Shown: positions 34,003 to 45,700, counted from the first letter of the stretch. The stretch: 64,000 nt of DNA from Didymella arachidicola (GCA_016630955.3 CM049987.1:2108001-2172000); one strand, 5' to 3'. Program-made: numbers and translations. Notes: generated by a model not told the origin, from the sequence alone.

Positions 34003-34299
34003 ATTGGAGCCAGGGATGCTTCTTTGCACCAGCACACATTTTTGTCAATACACATGAAGAATGAACAACATTGAAAGTGAAACAAATGGAAGCCCTCAAG
34101 TTTACTGTTGATGTTTGGTTCTTTGCTTCGATTAGCTGCTCTGCAAAGAGGCGGGTCTTGACCAAACGCACTTACAGGGTGTTAGTCAGAAGGGGGGGCT
34201 TGGATGTTGGTGCAAGCGTCAGCGCAAACTCGAGTGTGAGAAAGGCATTGGACATCGGATTTGAGGTAAATTCGACTTAGTTCTTACTGTCATGAATCA

Positions 34300-37234
34300 T
34301 CAGATCCTCGTAACATGGCTAGCAGGGAACAATGCCGCCGTCCCACAGTATACCCCCCAATACCATTCGCCATTAACATCAGCCGCCTCTCTAATCTCTG
34401 CAATTTTCGGGAAAGCTAGCTCATCTCTGACGCCCTCCTCAGGCCAGTAGCCCCATCTTGCCTGCAGCTTAAGACCAGTGCCGCCGTCTGGTGGATATCT
34501 CTGTGGCCCTCTCGAGGTAGGCGATCGTGCTTCCTCATCTTCCTTGAACGCGCACCCACCTACCAACTCTTTGACAACGATGCGCAGTTGTCCGCCGTCA
34601 CGGTCCTCGAACCCCACAACGGCCATGCGGTGACCGCGGAAGCATTTGCGCCAGCCATTGACACCATTCTCTTTGCTGATGCGATTTGACACAACAAGTT
34701 TGTGATAGCAAGCCATGCAGACATCATAATCGCCAGCGTTACATTTCAGGCAATGATAGCGGGTGTTTGAAGGTGGAATGGGGTATCTGCAGACATTGCA
34801 TAATGTCGTAAAAGTAAGCGGGCGGAAAGTAAGATTTGCTATCGTGAAGAGGATAGGTCCGCGCATCAATGACGCAGTCTTCGGCGTCAAAGGAGGCGTC
34901 GTCGCTTCATAGTCGTGATCAGGTGGCGCGAGTGTATCACCAGTCTGATGAGGGGTTGATGGTGCTGAAGTCTCCGAACTGTCTGTGTCGTCTGACGGGG
35001 ACCTGTGCGCAACGGGAAGGAGCGGATGTGTACAGTGCCGACCTTGATTGACACAGTCGTTGCAAAAACCCCATTCGCCCTCGTTGCAATAGTCGCACTT
35101 CCAGTAGCAAGCGTTGGCGAAAGCTTTGCAGATATCGCAAAACACGCCCACTTCGCTTCGGTGATCAGGATTATGCTCGCTCATCAGAACGTGTGGAGGT
35201 GTTGCAGATTCTACGAGTTGGGCGAGTGGCCTTCGGTACCGATGCCCAGTCAACACATGTGGGCGTTCACTGCCAGGAGGATACCCGCCAGGAGGAGCTT
35301 GTCGTTCGTAACGTAGCCACGACGCCCAACCAAATCCAAACCAGTGTCTACATCCTTTTCCAAAACGGAAGCAGCGCAGACAGAGATTGTAGTTGCCGTC
35401 GTCACATGATCGGCAATTATAATGTAACTCGTACTCGATGTGATCTTTGCCACACGATTTACAGGACACATGCGGCTCAGCGTAGAGAATTTGTGCCGAC
35501 GATGCTGGGATAGATGATTGGTGCATACGATTTTCATTGACATTTGGATCAGTAGTCGAGCGCAAGAACGATGGCGGCGCCACTAGCGGGGGAGTATTCG
35601 AGACACGTGGAGGTCTTGCTGGGTCAGTGATTCGCCGAAGGGACGGTGCATGCAAAGGAACATCGGCGGGTGTCGAAGAAGATGACGAGAGCAACGGTGC
35701 AGCGACAGTTGCCAGTGTGCTCGTAGGGCTGCCACTTGTGGGCATGTTGAACCCTAATGTAAGGGGCGAGACGGGGCTGCCGGCAGGCATGCCTTCATAA
35801 ATGCTACGACGGAACTGTTGCCGTGCGTCGACCAAGCTGGATTGCTGATTGTCAGACTGTCTTCGTCTCGCGGCAGGCGCATGGTCCGAAGTCGAAGGTC
35901 GCTCCTGCCCGCTGCTGCTCTGTCTTCCGGATGGTGCCGCAAGAGGCGGTGGCCGATCCACTCGTCTCGCTGATCTCGAGCTGCCTTGGCTCGAAGAGCG
36001 CCTGTGATTTCGCCCACCATCGTTTGCTGCATCAATGAGAGAAGGCCGTGAAATTGGCGGTCCGTGCCTCGTGCCGTTCTGCGGCGTTGAGGTTCTACTC
36101 TCAGAGCGTCCATGACCTCGCCGCCGTGATGTATCATCCTGGAGGGGCGCGCTCCGCAGAGGCTGTGGCAGCGACGTCTGAGATGAGCTCATGAGACCTT
36201 CTCTGGCTATTCTTTCTCGCCGTTCTCGTCTTTCGCGCTGCCGTTCAGAATGCCGTTCAGCTTGCCGTCTACGAACAGCTTCTGCAATCCTTTCTGTGAT
36301 CTCTTCTTCTTGCGTGGTACCGATATCGTTGAGATCAACACCCTCGGCAAGCAGCTCCTCCAACACGTGTCGCACAAGATCCTCGTCGACCTCATCTGCA
36401 CCCAGGTCTGACGCACTGAGCAGTGATCGCAAGCTAGCCTGATGTTCGATAGTCCTGACTGGGGCAACGACTCTCGCGGGCGAGGTATGTCGACTTGTTT
36501 CGGAGCGCCTATCGTCTCGACTTCTCCGTGACTCTCGGCTACCCTCACGGCTTCGCCCATGCCGTCTTCTGTCGTTGGGTGGAACAAGATTGTTGCTGCT
36601 CCCGCTAGGTAAGCCTGCCTCCCTGAGGCTCAACTGCTGCACTTCGTCAAGCACCCTGCGATCACCCTCATCTTCTGGTTCTCTCCGCCGCAACCTGGGC
36701 AGCACGTTGTCGCCAGGCCTGTATTTTTCTTTGTCTGCCTTCTTCTCTTCATCATTCTTTCCTCTTCCCGGGTTCGCTTTCAGGAAGATATCGAGTAGAG
36801 TAGTGACGGTCGCATTCGGCTGAGTAGAGCGCACCGATGCGCGGCATGAAGGACACGTGTAGGGGTGAATAGAGGTCGCAGCAGATGCCTGGAAGGCGAA
36901 CCACTCCTTCAAGCAAGCCCCGCAGAAGGTATGGAGGCAGTCGAGGAGTGTGAGCGGCTGGTAGAGGAGATCGGTGCAGATCTGAGGATTGTTAGCAAGC
37001 GCATCCCGGTACTGCAAAGCAAAAGCACCGCAAAAGAAGCGACAATAAGCAGGATATGTCGCTCTTTGTTTCTAGTCCATCATTCCTTCTATTACATTGT
37101 TTTGCGCCTTCCCTTCGCTGCTTCCCCACCTCTTCTGCACCACCAACCTCGAAGAACAGACATCAACTCACCGAACATGTCAATTCCCTTTCTAGATCAC
37201 CCTGCACGCCGCTGTCCCGTTCGCCCTCTGCCAT
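34300..37234 (-). CDS. RING finger protein with ZZ-like zinc domains
   Basis: Exon 1 (37234-37172, 21 codons) and exon 2 (36981-34300) give 914 residues. The intron has donor GTGAGT, branch GCTAAC and acceptor CCTCAG. The splice completes the RING: ELTCSICTDLLYQPLTLLDC, then CLHTFCGACLKEW and CPSCRA. A long disordered Arg/Ser/Glu-rich middle follows (REGSRESRRSRDDRRSE, ERQRERRERRERIAREG). Three Cys-rich modules come next: CKSCGKDHIEYELHYNCRSC to CLRCFRFG; CDICKAFANACYWKCDYC to CNDC; CNVCRYPIPPSNTRYHCLKC to CMACYH, which is ZZ-like. The C-terminus (ARWGYWPEEGVRDELAFPKI, WYWGVYCGTAALFPASHV) looks like an SH3-type fold. It is a likely ubiquitin ligase (CHFR-like RING). A pogo/Fot transposon lies 293 bp upstream. 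Confidence 0.88.
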
Positions 37235-37527
37235 TGCGATGCGACTCTCGCAGTAGCCTGACCAAAAGCGTTGTATACCAGTTCTCAAGTTGGCGGTGAC
37301 AAGCTAGCTGCTCGTATGTAGTCAGCGACTCAGGCGCTTGGCGGCTTCAGCTGGGGCGGCGTCATGAGCTGCCAGCTCATCACCAGCATGCGTCCGGGCT
37401 TCCTCGCATCGCTCACCAGGCTTCGGTGAGACAGCGCAAGTGAGGCTCCAACCATGGAGCTTGTTGACGTGTGCTGCACGGTTACGTGAGGGGCACGCAC
37501 TGGCCGCCAGGCACGTCACGCGATCTA

Positions 37528-37571
37528 CCGAGTCCGTGCGCGTGACGCCCACCATCGCGTAACGCCCCGCT
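37528..37571. repeat. Left terminal inverted repeat, copy A
   Basis: 44 bp, identical to the reverse complement of 39584-39627. The match ends sharply after CCCCGCT. Confidence 0.97.
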
Positions 37572-37679
37572 GAGATCCTATCGACTTGTTGAAAAATAAG
37601 GTTACTGAGCCACCAACAACAGCAAATATTGTATAATATTGTAGTAGAGTAGTAAATAGACCTATGTGAACTACTTGTG

Positions 37680-39539
37680 CTACTTGTATTTACTTGGAAG
37701 CCTAACGTTGCGTCCGCGGCGAGTAGTGACTGGTGGAGGAGCTGAGGGTGCCTCAGGGGCTTCTTTCGCACCACCAGCATCACCAGCTTGTTTCTGACGC
37801 TTATTGCTACCTGAGGTAGCTTTTAAGGCTTTACGCTTACCCTTTTGGGATAATTGGATAGCAGTAGTAGCTTGACGAGCGTCCCTTTGACGCTGCGCTT
37901 CAGCTGCCTTCTTAGCCTTCTCCTGCACCCTCACCTCCTTAGCTCTCTCACGCTCTGTACGCTTCTCCTGAGCCTCTCTTGCTCTCTGAAGCTTAATTGC
38001 TACTTGCTCTTGCTTCTGACGTAGCTTTTGAAGATGCTGCTCCTCCTGTTCTTGCTCATTGATCTTCCGACGATAGTGTGCCTCTCTGACCTTCCGAGGA
38101 GACCAAAATACAGGTTGACTTTGGTACTCCTTCCGCTGTTGGAGACTCAGGGGCTTACTCTTCTTATTGTGCTTCTTCCTGTGTGCAAGAGACTCCTGCA
38201 GGCCTTTGTTCTGCTCAGTAAGCAGCTCAACCTGGGCAGTAAGAGAGTGAATTGCCCCTGTCAGCTCCCGCACTGCCTCACTGTCAGGTTCCTTCACATG
38301 ATCCTTAAGTACCTGCCTTATACGCCTCCAGTCTGTTGGTCTAAGAGCTCCTGATTGTTCTTCTTTGTCTGTATAAGTGTTGTTGACTTGTTTGAGTACA
38401 GCAGAGGCGTCAGGGGGCCATATCCCTGTGGCTGCAAAGGAGTTGACGATTGTTGACTCCTGAAATGAGCTCTGCCACGCCGCCCAGAACAGGTGTAAGA
38501 AGTTTGATTTAGTGACTGGAGAGGTCCCCTGACTGCTTTGGAGGAACTGCGTAAGCTCATTTGAGTATGCTCGTGCCAGAGGTGAGAACAGGCAAACGTC
38601 CAGTGGCTGGAGCCTGTGTGTTGAGTGAGGGGGAAGGATCATCACGAGTATCTTGCGTTGGTTGGCGTACTCAATAAAGTCAAGGGTAACGTGGCTCCCG
38701 TGGCCGTCAAGTATCAAAAGACGATACTTTCTCCGTGCTGTGGCCTTAGTAGCGCGATCGAACACCTGTTCAAGCCAGGCAAGAGCTATCTCGTTGTTGC
38801 TCCAGCCTGTACTAGATGAGCTGACAAAGACTGAGTGTTCCCCTGGCTTGATATCCTCCACCCAGCCTGAGTATATAGCTTGATTGGCTGCTGGGTATAT
38901 GAGGCTTGCTGGCAGGGCTTCCCCTGAGGCACTTATGCAAGCAATAAGCGTGATCCACTCCCGTGAGCCGTCTTGGAGAGTACCTCTGACTTGCTTGCTG
39001 TCCCACAGTGGCCGGGAGAACACTCGTTTTGCACGTTCAAGTACCCCGATCATGAAGCCCTTCTCATCCATATTGTACATGTGCTGAGGCTCAATGCTGT
39101 ACTCAGCTATCTTGCTGTGTAGAAGTGTGAAGTAGGCCTCAAAAGAAGCCCCTGAGTCAGCTTGGTGGCGATTGCGATCCTTCCCTGTTGCCCATTTGGT
39201 GACCAGTTCAGCTGTGTGACGGTGGAGGAAGCGAGTAACCCAGCTATCAGAGACGCTGCTACCAGCTACTTTAGACGCGTAATTTCGGATTTGAAGCCTG
39301 TTAGGAGGGAATCCGTCCTCAGTAAGCTTATTAATAAGCTTAATAAGCTCTTGTTCTTCAGTGTTGTTGAGTTTCCGTTGGTTAACTGCTTTGACCTCCC
39401 TAGAAGTTGAAACCCCTTTGTGCCTCCGCGCTAACGTAGACCGATCAACTCCCTTTGCTTTAGCAAACTTTGTGTATGAAAGTTGTTCTTTATGATTGCG
39501 CAAATCGAATTCTGTAGCCGCTTCTTGAATTGAGTCCAT
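37680..39539 (-). CDS. pogo/Fot transposase, intact
   Basis: 619 codons without interruption. The N-terminal psq-type and CENP-B-like helix-turn-helix DNA-binding domains (QLSYTKFAKAKGVDRSTLAR, SDSWVTRFLHRHTAEL) bind the inverted repeats. The DDE domain has Asp in MYNMDEKGFMIGV, Asp in LLILDGHGSHVTLDF and Asp in PPHSTHRLQPLDV. The last two are 35 residues apart (counted), the DD35D pattern of this superfamily. The C-terminus is a Lys/Arg/Gln coiled stretch (RKINEQEQEEQHLQKLRQKQ) ending in a basic tail. It catalyses cut-and-paste transposition into TA. Confidence 0.97.
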   Translation of the reverse strand: MDSIQEAATEFDLRNHKEQLSYTKFAKAKGVDRSTLARRHKGVSTSREVKAVNQRKLNNTEEQELIKLINKLTEDGFPPNRLQIRNYASKVAGSSVSDSWVTRFLHRHTAELVTKWATGKDRNRHQADSGASFEAYFTLLHSKIAEYSIEPQHMYNMDEKGFMIGVLERAKRVFSRPLWDSKQVRGTLQDGSREWITLIACISASGEALPASLIYPAANQAIYSGWVEDIKPGEHSVFVSSSSTGWSNNEIALAWLEQVFDRATKATARRKYRLLILDGHGSHVTLDFIEYANQRKILVMILPPHSTHRLQPLDVCLFSPLARAYSNELTQFLQSSQGTSPVTKSNFLHLFWAAWQSSFQESTIVNSFAATGIWPPDASAVLKQVNNTYTDKEEQSGALRPTDWRRIRQVLKDHVKEPDSEAVRELTGAIHSLTAQVELLTEQNKGLQESLAHRKKHNKKSKPLSLQQRKEYQSQPVFWSPRKVREAHYRRKINEQEQEEQHLQKLRQKQEQVAIKLQRAREAQEKRTERERAKEVRVQEKAKKAAEAQRQRDARQATTAIQLSQKGKRKALKATSGSNKRQKQAGDAGGAKEAPEAPSAPPPVTTRRGRNVRLPSKYK

Positions 39540-39583
39540 ATTGACTGAGCTATGGGGTGTTGAAGATGGGGTGCGATTTGCTT

Positions 39584-39627
39584 AGCGGGGCGTTACGCGA
39601 TGGTGGGCGTCACGCGCACGGACTCGG
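39584..39627. repeat. Right terminal inverted repeat, copy A
   Basis: 44 bp, perfect inverse of 37528-37571, followed by TA at 39628. Confidence 0.97.
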
Positions 39628-39629
39628 TA

Positions 39630-40611
39630 GGGCGTATGCAGGGAGCCGATCTCGACCTTGCCTCCTTCACAGGAGCACCGACAAGCCAAACTTAGTGCTA
39701 ACATCTTGCTATCCGCGCGACTCTTCTGGGAGGGAAAATCTGATTTTGCCAGCTTCATGGTATTCAAGAAGCTTATAGTCAGCTGCAAGTGCTTGTTCCT
39801 AAGAAGCAACGCAAGCGTTCTGACATTCTTGCGAAGCGTTTTGCAACCGCAATATTGGAGAAGATCCCTTGCAGTCCACCCCCAACAACATCAATCAAGT
39901 GACTACAAGGATCATAGAGCGATCCGTTGTGAGCAGACGCGCCAATCGGATATCATGATGCTGGCCCTTATAAATAACTCGCTAGATTGTATGTTACTCG
40001 TATAGCAACAGCAGCCAGGATAGGTAGGAAAGGTAAGAGGGAATGCTAACGGACGACAAGTGCAGCAAGGTCCGAGGATTCGTAGGTAGAGCAGGCAAGA
40101 GCATTGTACATGTGATCAAGCAAACACATCTGCCGAATGAACACGGTCTGATTCAGGGGGCGCTCACTTCCGTTTCTGCAAAAAACTTCGTTGTGATCAA
40201 TCACTCGTCTTAAGTCTTCAAGTTTGCAGTGCTGCTGTAGAAACCGGCCCATGAAATATACCGGTACTCATAGCAACATGAACAGTAACGCCTTAGCAAT
40301 TGCACGTGATTCTTAGCAATTGCACACGATTCTTAGCAATCGCACATGATGTAAAGCTGAGCCTAAGTTACACTCAGCTCTTAACACTGCATCTCCTTTA
40401 ATCTTTCACCACTGAACGTCCAATAGTCTGTACCGTTGTTGTTCAGATCTGTATATATTTCCCTCGAACTTTGTCTGTCTCACTATTTGTCATATCTGCT
40501 GTCGCTCTATATTCGTTATTGTGAAAAAAAAAGCCACCGAAAAGGCCACAAAAGTCCCGTCCATTACTCATTCAAGCGCACCCATTGCAACATCTACGCT
40601 TTATATCCTGC
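39630..40611. other. Intergenic, no confident gene
   Basis: Sequence between transposon copy A and the minus-strand frame next to the LINE. A 68-codon minus-strand frame (40252-40046, LLDHMYNALACSTYESSD) reads like coding sequence but is isolated. A short tandem repeat lies at 40292-40350. Confidence 0.4.
40292..40350. repeat. 20-bp tandem repeat, three copies
   Basis: Units at 40292, 40312 and 40332 share CTTAGCAATTGCAC, then differ by a few bases (CGTGATT, ACGATT, ATGAT). They may be a local duplication. CACGTG is not formed. Confidence 0.8.
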
Positions 40612-41043
40612 TCAGCGGTCATCAACCTCGGCCTTCGTCTCATTGACTTTATCCGTGGACTCGGGCATCTCGGAAGCGAGCTTGGCCTTCTTGTGAGCCA
40701 TATACTCCCTGAATGTCATAGACCTTCGAGGGCGTACGCTCTGCGTTGCTGAAGCTTTACCCTTGGCTTGTGCGGCAAACCGGGGACTAGCCTCATCACC
40801 AGCCTCCTCGTCCACGGCTTTCCGTTTGCGAGAGCTGAGGCTGCCATCGCGCACTGTGGGTGCATCTTCGGCACTTTGAATATCTGGATTAGCGGCAATC
40901 ATCTCGGTCGCAGAATGTCTGACTTTAGAAGCCACCAGGCTCTCATCTTGTATATGAGCACCGAACACCAATCTTTTGATTTCTGGGTTTCCTTCACAGA
41001 AGCCCCAAAAATCACAGCAAACGATCCGGCTCACTGCGGCCAC
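40612..41043 (-). other. Coding-like frame cut at LINE edge
   Basis: A 143-codon open frame with coding-like composition: LVFGAHIQDESLVASKVRHS, SSRKRKAVDEEAGDEASP (nuclear-signal-like) and RSMTFREYMAHKKAKLASEM, ending EVDDR. No family was recognised. The first dozen codons fall in the GC-rich sequence that introduces the LINE. The gene may therefore be a host gene truncated at its 5' side by the insertion, or the start may lie in an unrecognised exon. Confidence 0.35.
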
Positions 41044-41104
41044 TCTGGGAGTACCTCTAACGTCCGCCTAGGCCCCCTGCGCGACGCGCAAGGAGCTTAA
41101 TAGG

Positions 41105-42766
41105 ATGGCAGAGTCTCCCTCTTCCCAGCACACAGGGTCCCCAGACTACGAGATCCCCCAGCAGTTGTATACACGCGCTCCAAGACGGCCCCAGGAGGAC
41201 ATGCAGCACCATGCGCCCCTTCTGAGCAGCCAGAACCCCGGTGGGGGCGCTCCCAAACCTCGAGTCTCTGATGCCGTCCAACGCCACATCGCTGAGACTC
41301 AGCAAATTACCCAGCTATGGAACACCATCACTACTGCCTTCGCAGCAGCCGTAGATCAACACGCACAGGGCTACACTAACCCGCAAGAAGCCAGGATCGC
41401 ACAGGAGCTGCAGCAGAGGGTCGTTCACGCGCTGACCTCCCTCTCCCCAAGCAACTCTCCCCCTAGCTCTCGCTGGAGCAGTGACACTAATTATAGTAAC
41501 CCCGGGAGCCAAGAGTCAGGACGCCGCTCTTGGGCGGACGTAGCCAGAGACCCCCAAATCTCAGATAGGGGTGCCAACCGACCCCTGATCCCTGCTAAAC
41601 CCCGGCCTGGTCCGTCGGCTAAGCCCAAAGAAGACGATCGAATCTTCATAGCCATCTCCAACCCAACAATGCGACTGCAACAACCCTCACCATTTGCGGT
41701 AAGACAGGCAGTTTGCAAGAGCATAGGAGGAATCACCCTGAGGGACATACCTGCCGCATCACCAATCAAAACAGGCTGGGCGATCACCCCAGCTAATAAG
41801 TCTATCCGGGACCAGCTTCTAACCCAAGAAAACCAGGAACTTCTAGCGAGAGCACTAGACGGAGACGCGGTAAGGGTCCCAGAACGCTGGATCAACTACG
41901 CAGTACAGGGAGTACCCAGTTCCCTTCGAACCCTCGACGGCACAGAACTACCCACGACTATCCAGCTAGTGGAGGAAGAGGTATGCTCGCAAACAGGCAG
42001 GCAGCCGGTCAGCTGCAGGGCCTCACGACATGGAGCCAACCACCGTGGCCTTACCACCTGGATCATCTCTTACAAGGAGCCAGTCCGCTCGTTCCGCCTT
42101 TTTGGTATCAGCGAGTACTCCAAGGTGATCAACAAGCACCCTACCATCCAGCGCCACAACCCAGGCTGCCAGGGCTACTGTAACGCTGCCCGATGCACCC
42201 AGGTAGCGCGCTGCGTGCACTGTGGAGACCGCACAGACAGACACCAAGGACCGTACGGGGACAACTGCGCCCACAAAGCCGTGTGCGCCAACTGCCACGG
42301 ACCACACCCAGCTAGCCACGCCAACTGCCCTGCAGCCCCTCGCCGGGTCAACGGACACAGCATCAAGCCTACAAGAGCCGAGCTGAAGGCTATCCGACGC
42401 GCAGGCAAGATAGCACAGCAGCACCTCTACAGGACAGTCGAAGAGACCCTCAGACAGGCAACGCTTCAGCCTGAGACTACTCCTCTAGAGGCATCGGAGA
42501 CAGCGCCTCCCCAGCCTCCCACCCAGAGGCAAGAAGGAGATAGCAGGGCTTCCGCATCACTTCCTACAACGACTAACTCCTATCCATCCTCCTCTTCCAC
42601 TGGCAGAGCAAAGAGACCAAGGCGGGCCGCCACAGGCCAGAGAAGCCTCAATGTAGGACAGCTGTCTGCCGGCAGCATCCGCCCACAATCGACTATCCAC
42701 ACTGACCCGTCCACCTCGGAGAGGGAAGACACCAGCATGAGCGATGACCCGCCATCGTCATGCTAG
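41105..42766 (+). CDS. LINE ORF1, gag-like zinc-knuckle protein
   Basis: 553 codons. The N-terminal half is disordered, rich in Ser, Pro and Gln. A central domain (EDDRIFIAISNPTMRL, QAVCKSIGGITLRDIPAASP, LDGDAVRVPERWINYAVQG) matches the RNA-binding region of Tad-type gag proteins. The C-terminal part has three Cys/His knuckles: CNAARCTQVARCVHCG, then a linker to DNCAHKAVCANC, and HGPHPASHANCP. The product packages the LINE RNA. The stop codon (TAG, 42764-42766) overlaps the ORF2 start within ATGCTAG. Confidence 0.9.
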   Translation: MAESPSSQHTGSPDYEIPQQLYTRAPRRPQEDMQHHAPLLSSQNPGGGAPKPRVSDAVQRHIAETQQITQLWNTITTAFAAAVDQHAQGYTNPQEARIAQELQQRVVHALTSLSPSNSPPSSRWSSDTNYSNPGSQESGRRSWADVARDPQISDRGANRPLIPAKPRPGPSAKPKEDDRIFIAISNPTMRLQQPSPFAVRQAVCKSIGGITLRDIPAASPIKTGWAITPANKSIRDQLLTQENQELLARALDGDAVRVPERWINYAVQGVPSSLRTLDGTELPTTIQLVEEEVCSQTGRQPVSCRASRHGANHRGLTTWIISYKEPVRSFRLFGISEYSKVINKHPTIQRHNPGCQGYCNAARCTQVARCVHCGDRTDRHQGPYGDNCAHKAVCANCHGPHPASHANCPAAPRRVNGHSIKPTRAELKAIRRAGKIAQQHLYRTVEETLRQATLQPETTPLEASETAPPQPPTQRQEGDSRASASLPTTTNSYPSSSSTGRAKRPRRAATGQRSLNVGQLSAGSIRPQSTIHTDPSTSEREDTSMSDDPPSSC

Positions 42767-45700
42767 AACACCCCTACAACATACCAGCCCACAACAGGCG
42801 TCAACAGCACAGTCTACCAAGCAGACAACTCCGTGTATGCTGGGCCAACGTCGGCAGATGCTCGCCCTGGCACATCACAACACTAGAGCTGGCCTTCCAG
42901 AAGGGCATAGATGTTGTGTGTGTTCAAGAGCCCTTCGCATGTGCCAACTCGAGAACATCCACTCACCCTGGTTTCAAGCACCTAGCACCTATCAGCACCT
43001 GGGACAGCCCCAACACACCAGGCTCAGTCCGCCCTAGAGTGATGACATACATCCGCAGAGGCCGCCACCTACGGTACCAGGCTAGAGAGAGTCTCAACCA
43101 CCCAGACATGCTATGGGCGGTAGTAAATGGAGTCGCCATACTCAACTGCTACAGACAGCCACACACCCCAGACGTCATTCAATACGTCACACATCTGACA
43201 CCCCCTCAGCTCTGCCTTGTCGGGGGCGACTTTAACGCCAGACACGAATCCTTTGAGCCTACCATCACTGCAGCCAACGGAGGAGTGGAGCTAGCTAGAT
43301 GGGCTGCCAACGCGTCTATGGACTACATTGGTGTGCCAGGGCAGCCAACACACTGCGCTGGTCACGTTCTTGACCTCACCTTCTCTAACATCCCGTTTGC
43401 CCAGTCTGCTGTCGATGCTAGCATGCACAGCGGCTCAGATCATGAGACGATAGTGACCTCTGTCCCCATCTCCACACCAGGCACTCCGCAACTAGAACAG
43501 TACCACTACAGAGTTCCAGAGGCGAGCCTAGCTAAGTTCGCTGGGCTGGTAGAAATGGGTGCCCAAAACATCGCAGACCCGCTTGCAACACAGGATGCAG
43601 CACAGCTAGAAGAATGCGTCACGCTGCTCACAGAGGCTATACAGCACTCTGTACAGGCAGCAGGCAAGCTCAACCGCAAGGAAGGCCGCGCTGCACCATG
43701 GTGGACCGAGGAGTGCAAGACCGCCTACCAGGCCTACAAACGTGCTAGACAGCTCTGCTCTGGCAGTCTACCAGAGGAGAGACAGGCCTTCAAGACTACC
43801 GTCCGACAGGCCAAGAGGCAGTACTGGAGGCACGTCATCGATAACGCTAGAGACGACAAGGACCTGTTCAAGATCATTGCCTGGCACAAGCTCACGCCAG
43901 AGAACCAGGACACTCCCCTCGAAGTGAACAACAGAACGATATCAGACCCCCTAGAGAAAGCAGAGGCACTTAGACAGGAAGTTCTCAACCGCTACACAGC
44001 AGAAGATGACCTCGGACAGCGTCCAGACCAGGAGGCTGCAGCCACCCTCCCGTGGAGCACACACATCTCACTTGAGGAGTGTGAGCGAAACACGATAGGG
44101 GTGTCAAGCACATCACCAGGTACTGACCGCTCTACAGTGCGACTACTCCGCGCCTGCTGGACTCAGGTGGGGGAACTCGTACGAAGGATCTTCCAGCGGT
44201 GTCTTGAACTCAACCACTTCCCGGCGCAATGGAAGCTTGCAGAGGTAGCCATGATACCGAAAGTGGGGAAAACAGACCGGACATCGCCCCGCTCCTGGAG
44301 ACCGATAGCGCTTCTGTCTTGTATTGGAAAGGGACTCGAACGAACTGTGGCTAGACGTATTGCATGGACTGCCATGACACACAAGATCCTCAGCCCCCAG
44401 CATGGCGGCGCGCTTCCAAAACGCTCTGCAGCAGACCTCACTGCAGCGTTCACCCACGACACTGAAGCAGCATGGGTGCTTGGAAAGCACGTCACTATGG
44501 TCACCCTAGATGTGCAAGGCGCGTTTGACGCTCTCCTGAAGAACCGCCTGTTGCATCGGATGGCCCAACAGGGCTGGCCACAAAGGACGATCCTCTTTGT
44601 AGACTCATTCCTAACTGACCGGAGGGTGCAAGTCCGCCTTGGCCAGGTCACCACTCCTAGCTACGCAGTTGCCTGCGGCACACCCCAGGGGTCGCCTCTC
44701 TCACCCGTCCTGTACACACTGTACCTGGCAGAGCTACTATCCATGGACACTGAACGGAGGTTTGGGTACGCAGACGACATATGTCTATACCAGGCCTCAC
44801 ACTCTATGGACGACAACGTCGAGCTCCTCGCAGAAGACCTAAGGGAGATCAGAGCATGGGGTGAGGCTAATAAGGTTACCTTTGCTCCAGAAAAGCAGGA
44901 AATGATCCACCTGACCAGACAGCGGAGCAGCTATGCGCCTCCCTGCGTCGTAGATGAACAGCTCACGATCTATCCAATCCTCCCGGGTGGAGAGCACAGT
45001 CAGCCAGCCCTGCGCTGGTTAGGCGTGTGGTTTGACCGCAGACTCACCTTCCGACGGCATGTAGCTACGCGCACGGCAAAAGCTGCCAAGGTAGCCTATC
45101 ACATTCGCAGCCTAGCTAGGACTACCTATGGACCCCCAGCCAGCTCCCTCCGCAAGGCCACTGTTGCCTGTGTGTACCCATCACTCCTGTATGGAACTGA
45201 ATGCTGGTACAGAGGCCGCACCAAAAAGCCACACACACTTAAACCAGGCAGGCCACAAGAGGTCAGCGCTTACATTGGGTGGCACATAGCTGCCATAGAC
45301 AAAACACTAGCCATAGCGGCAAGAGGCATCCTACCAGCGTGGAGAACAACCCCTATAGCTGCACTCTTCCGAGACGCCGGACTGCTACCGGCAGCAGTGG
45401 CACTCGAGGAAGCCAGACTCAGATTTGCAACCCACCTGCGCACTACAGATGCAGACCACCCTCTCACTAGGCGCACAGCAGTACCTATCGTAAACAGGGG
45501 CGTAAAAACCGGACAACCCCAGCGAGTCAAGACGAAAGTCCAACAGATGGCATCTCTTCTACCAGAGACCCCCAGGACTACACTCTCAGCCCCTCACTAC
45601 TCGACTGGCTGCCGAACAGACCCGACGCTTAGCCTAGACAAGAAGACTGCAGCTAAGGCTTTTAAAGAATGGTGGGCCCAGCTCTCACCACTAGAAGTCA

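Larger units (their letters stand above)
37528..39627 (-). mobile_element. Complete pogo/Fot DNA transposon (copy A)
   Basis: A 2,100-bp element is bounded by perfect 44-bp inverted repeats (37528-37571 and 39584-39627), whose outer ends begin CCGAGTCCGTGCGCGTGACG. It is flanked on both sides by TA (37526-37527 and 39628-39629), the target duplicated by Tc1/mariner transposons. It carries one uninterrupted transposase gene. The perfect repeats, clean duplication and open frame suggest recent insertion. It lies in the upstream region of the RING-finger gene. Confidence 0.97.
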
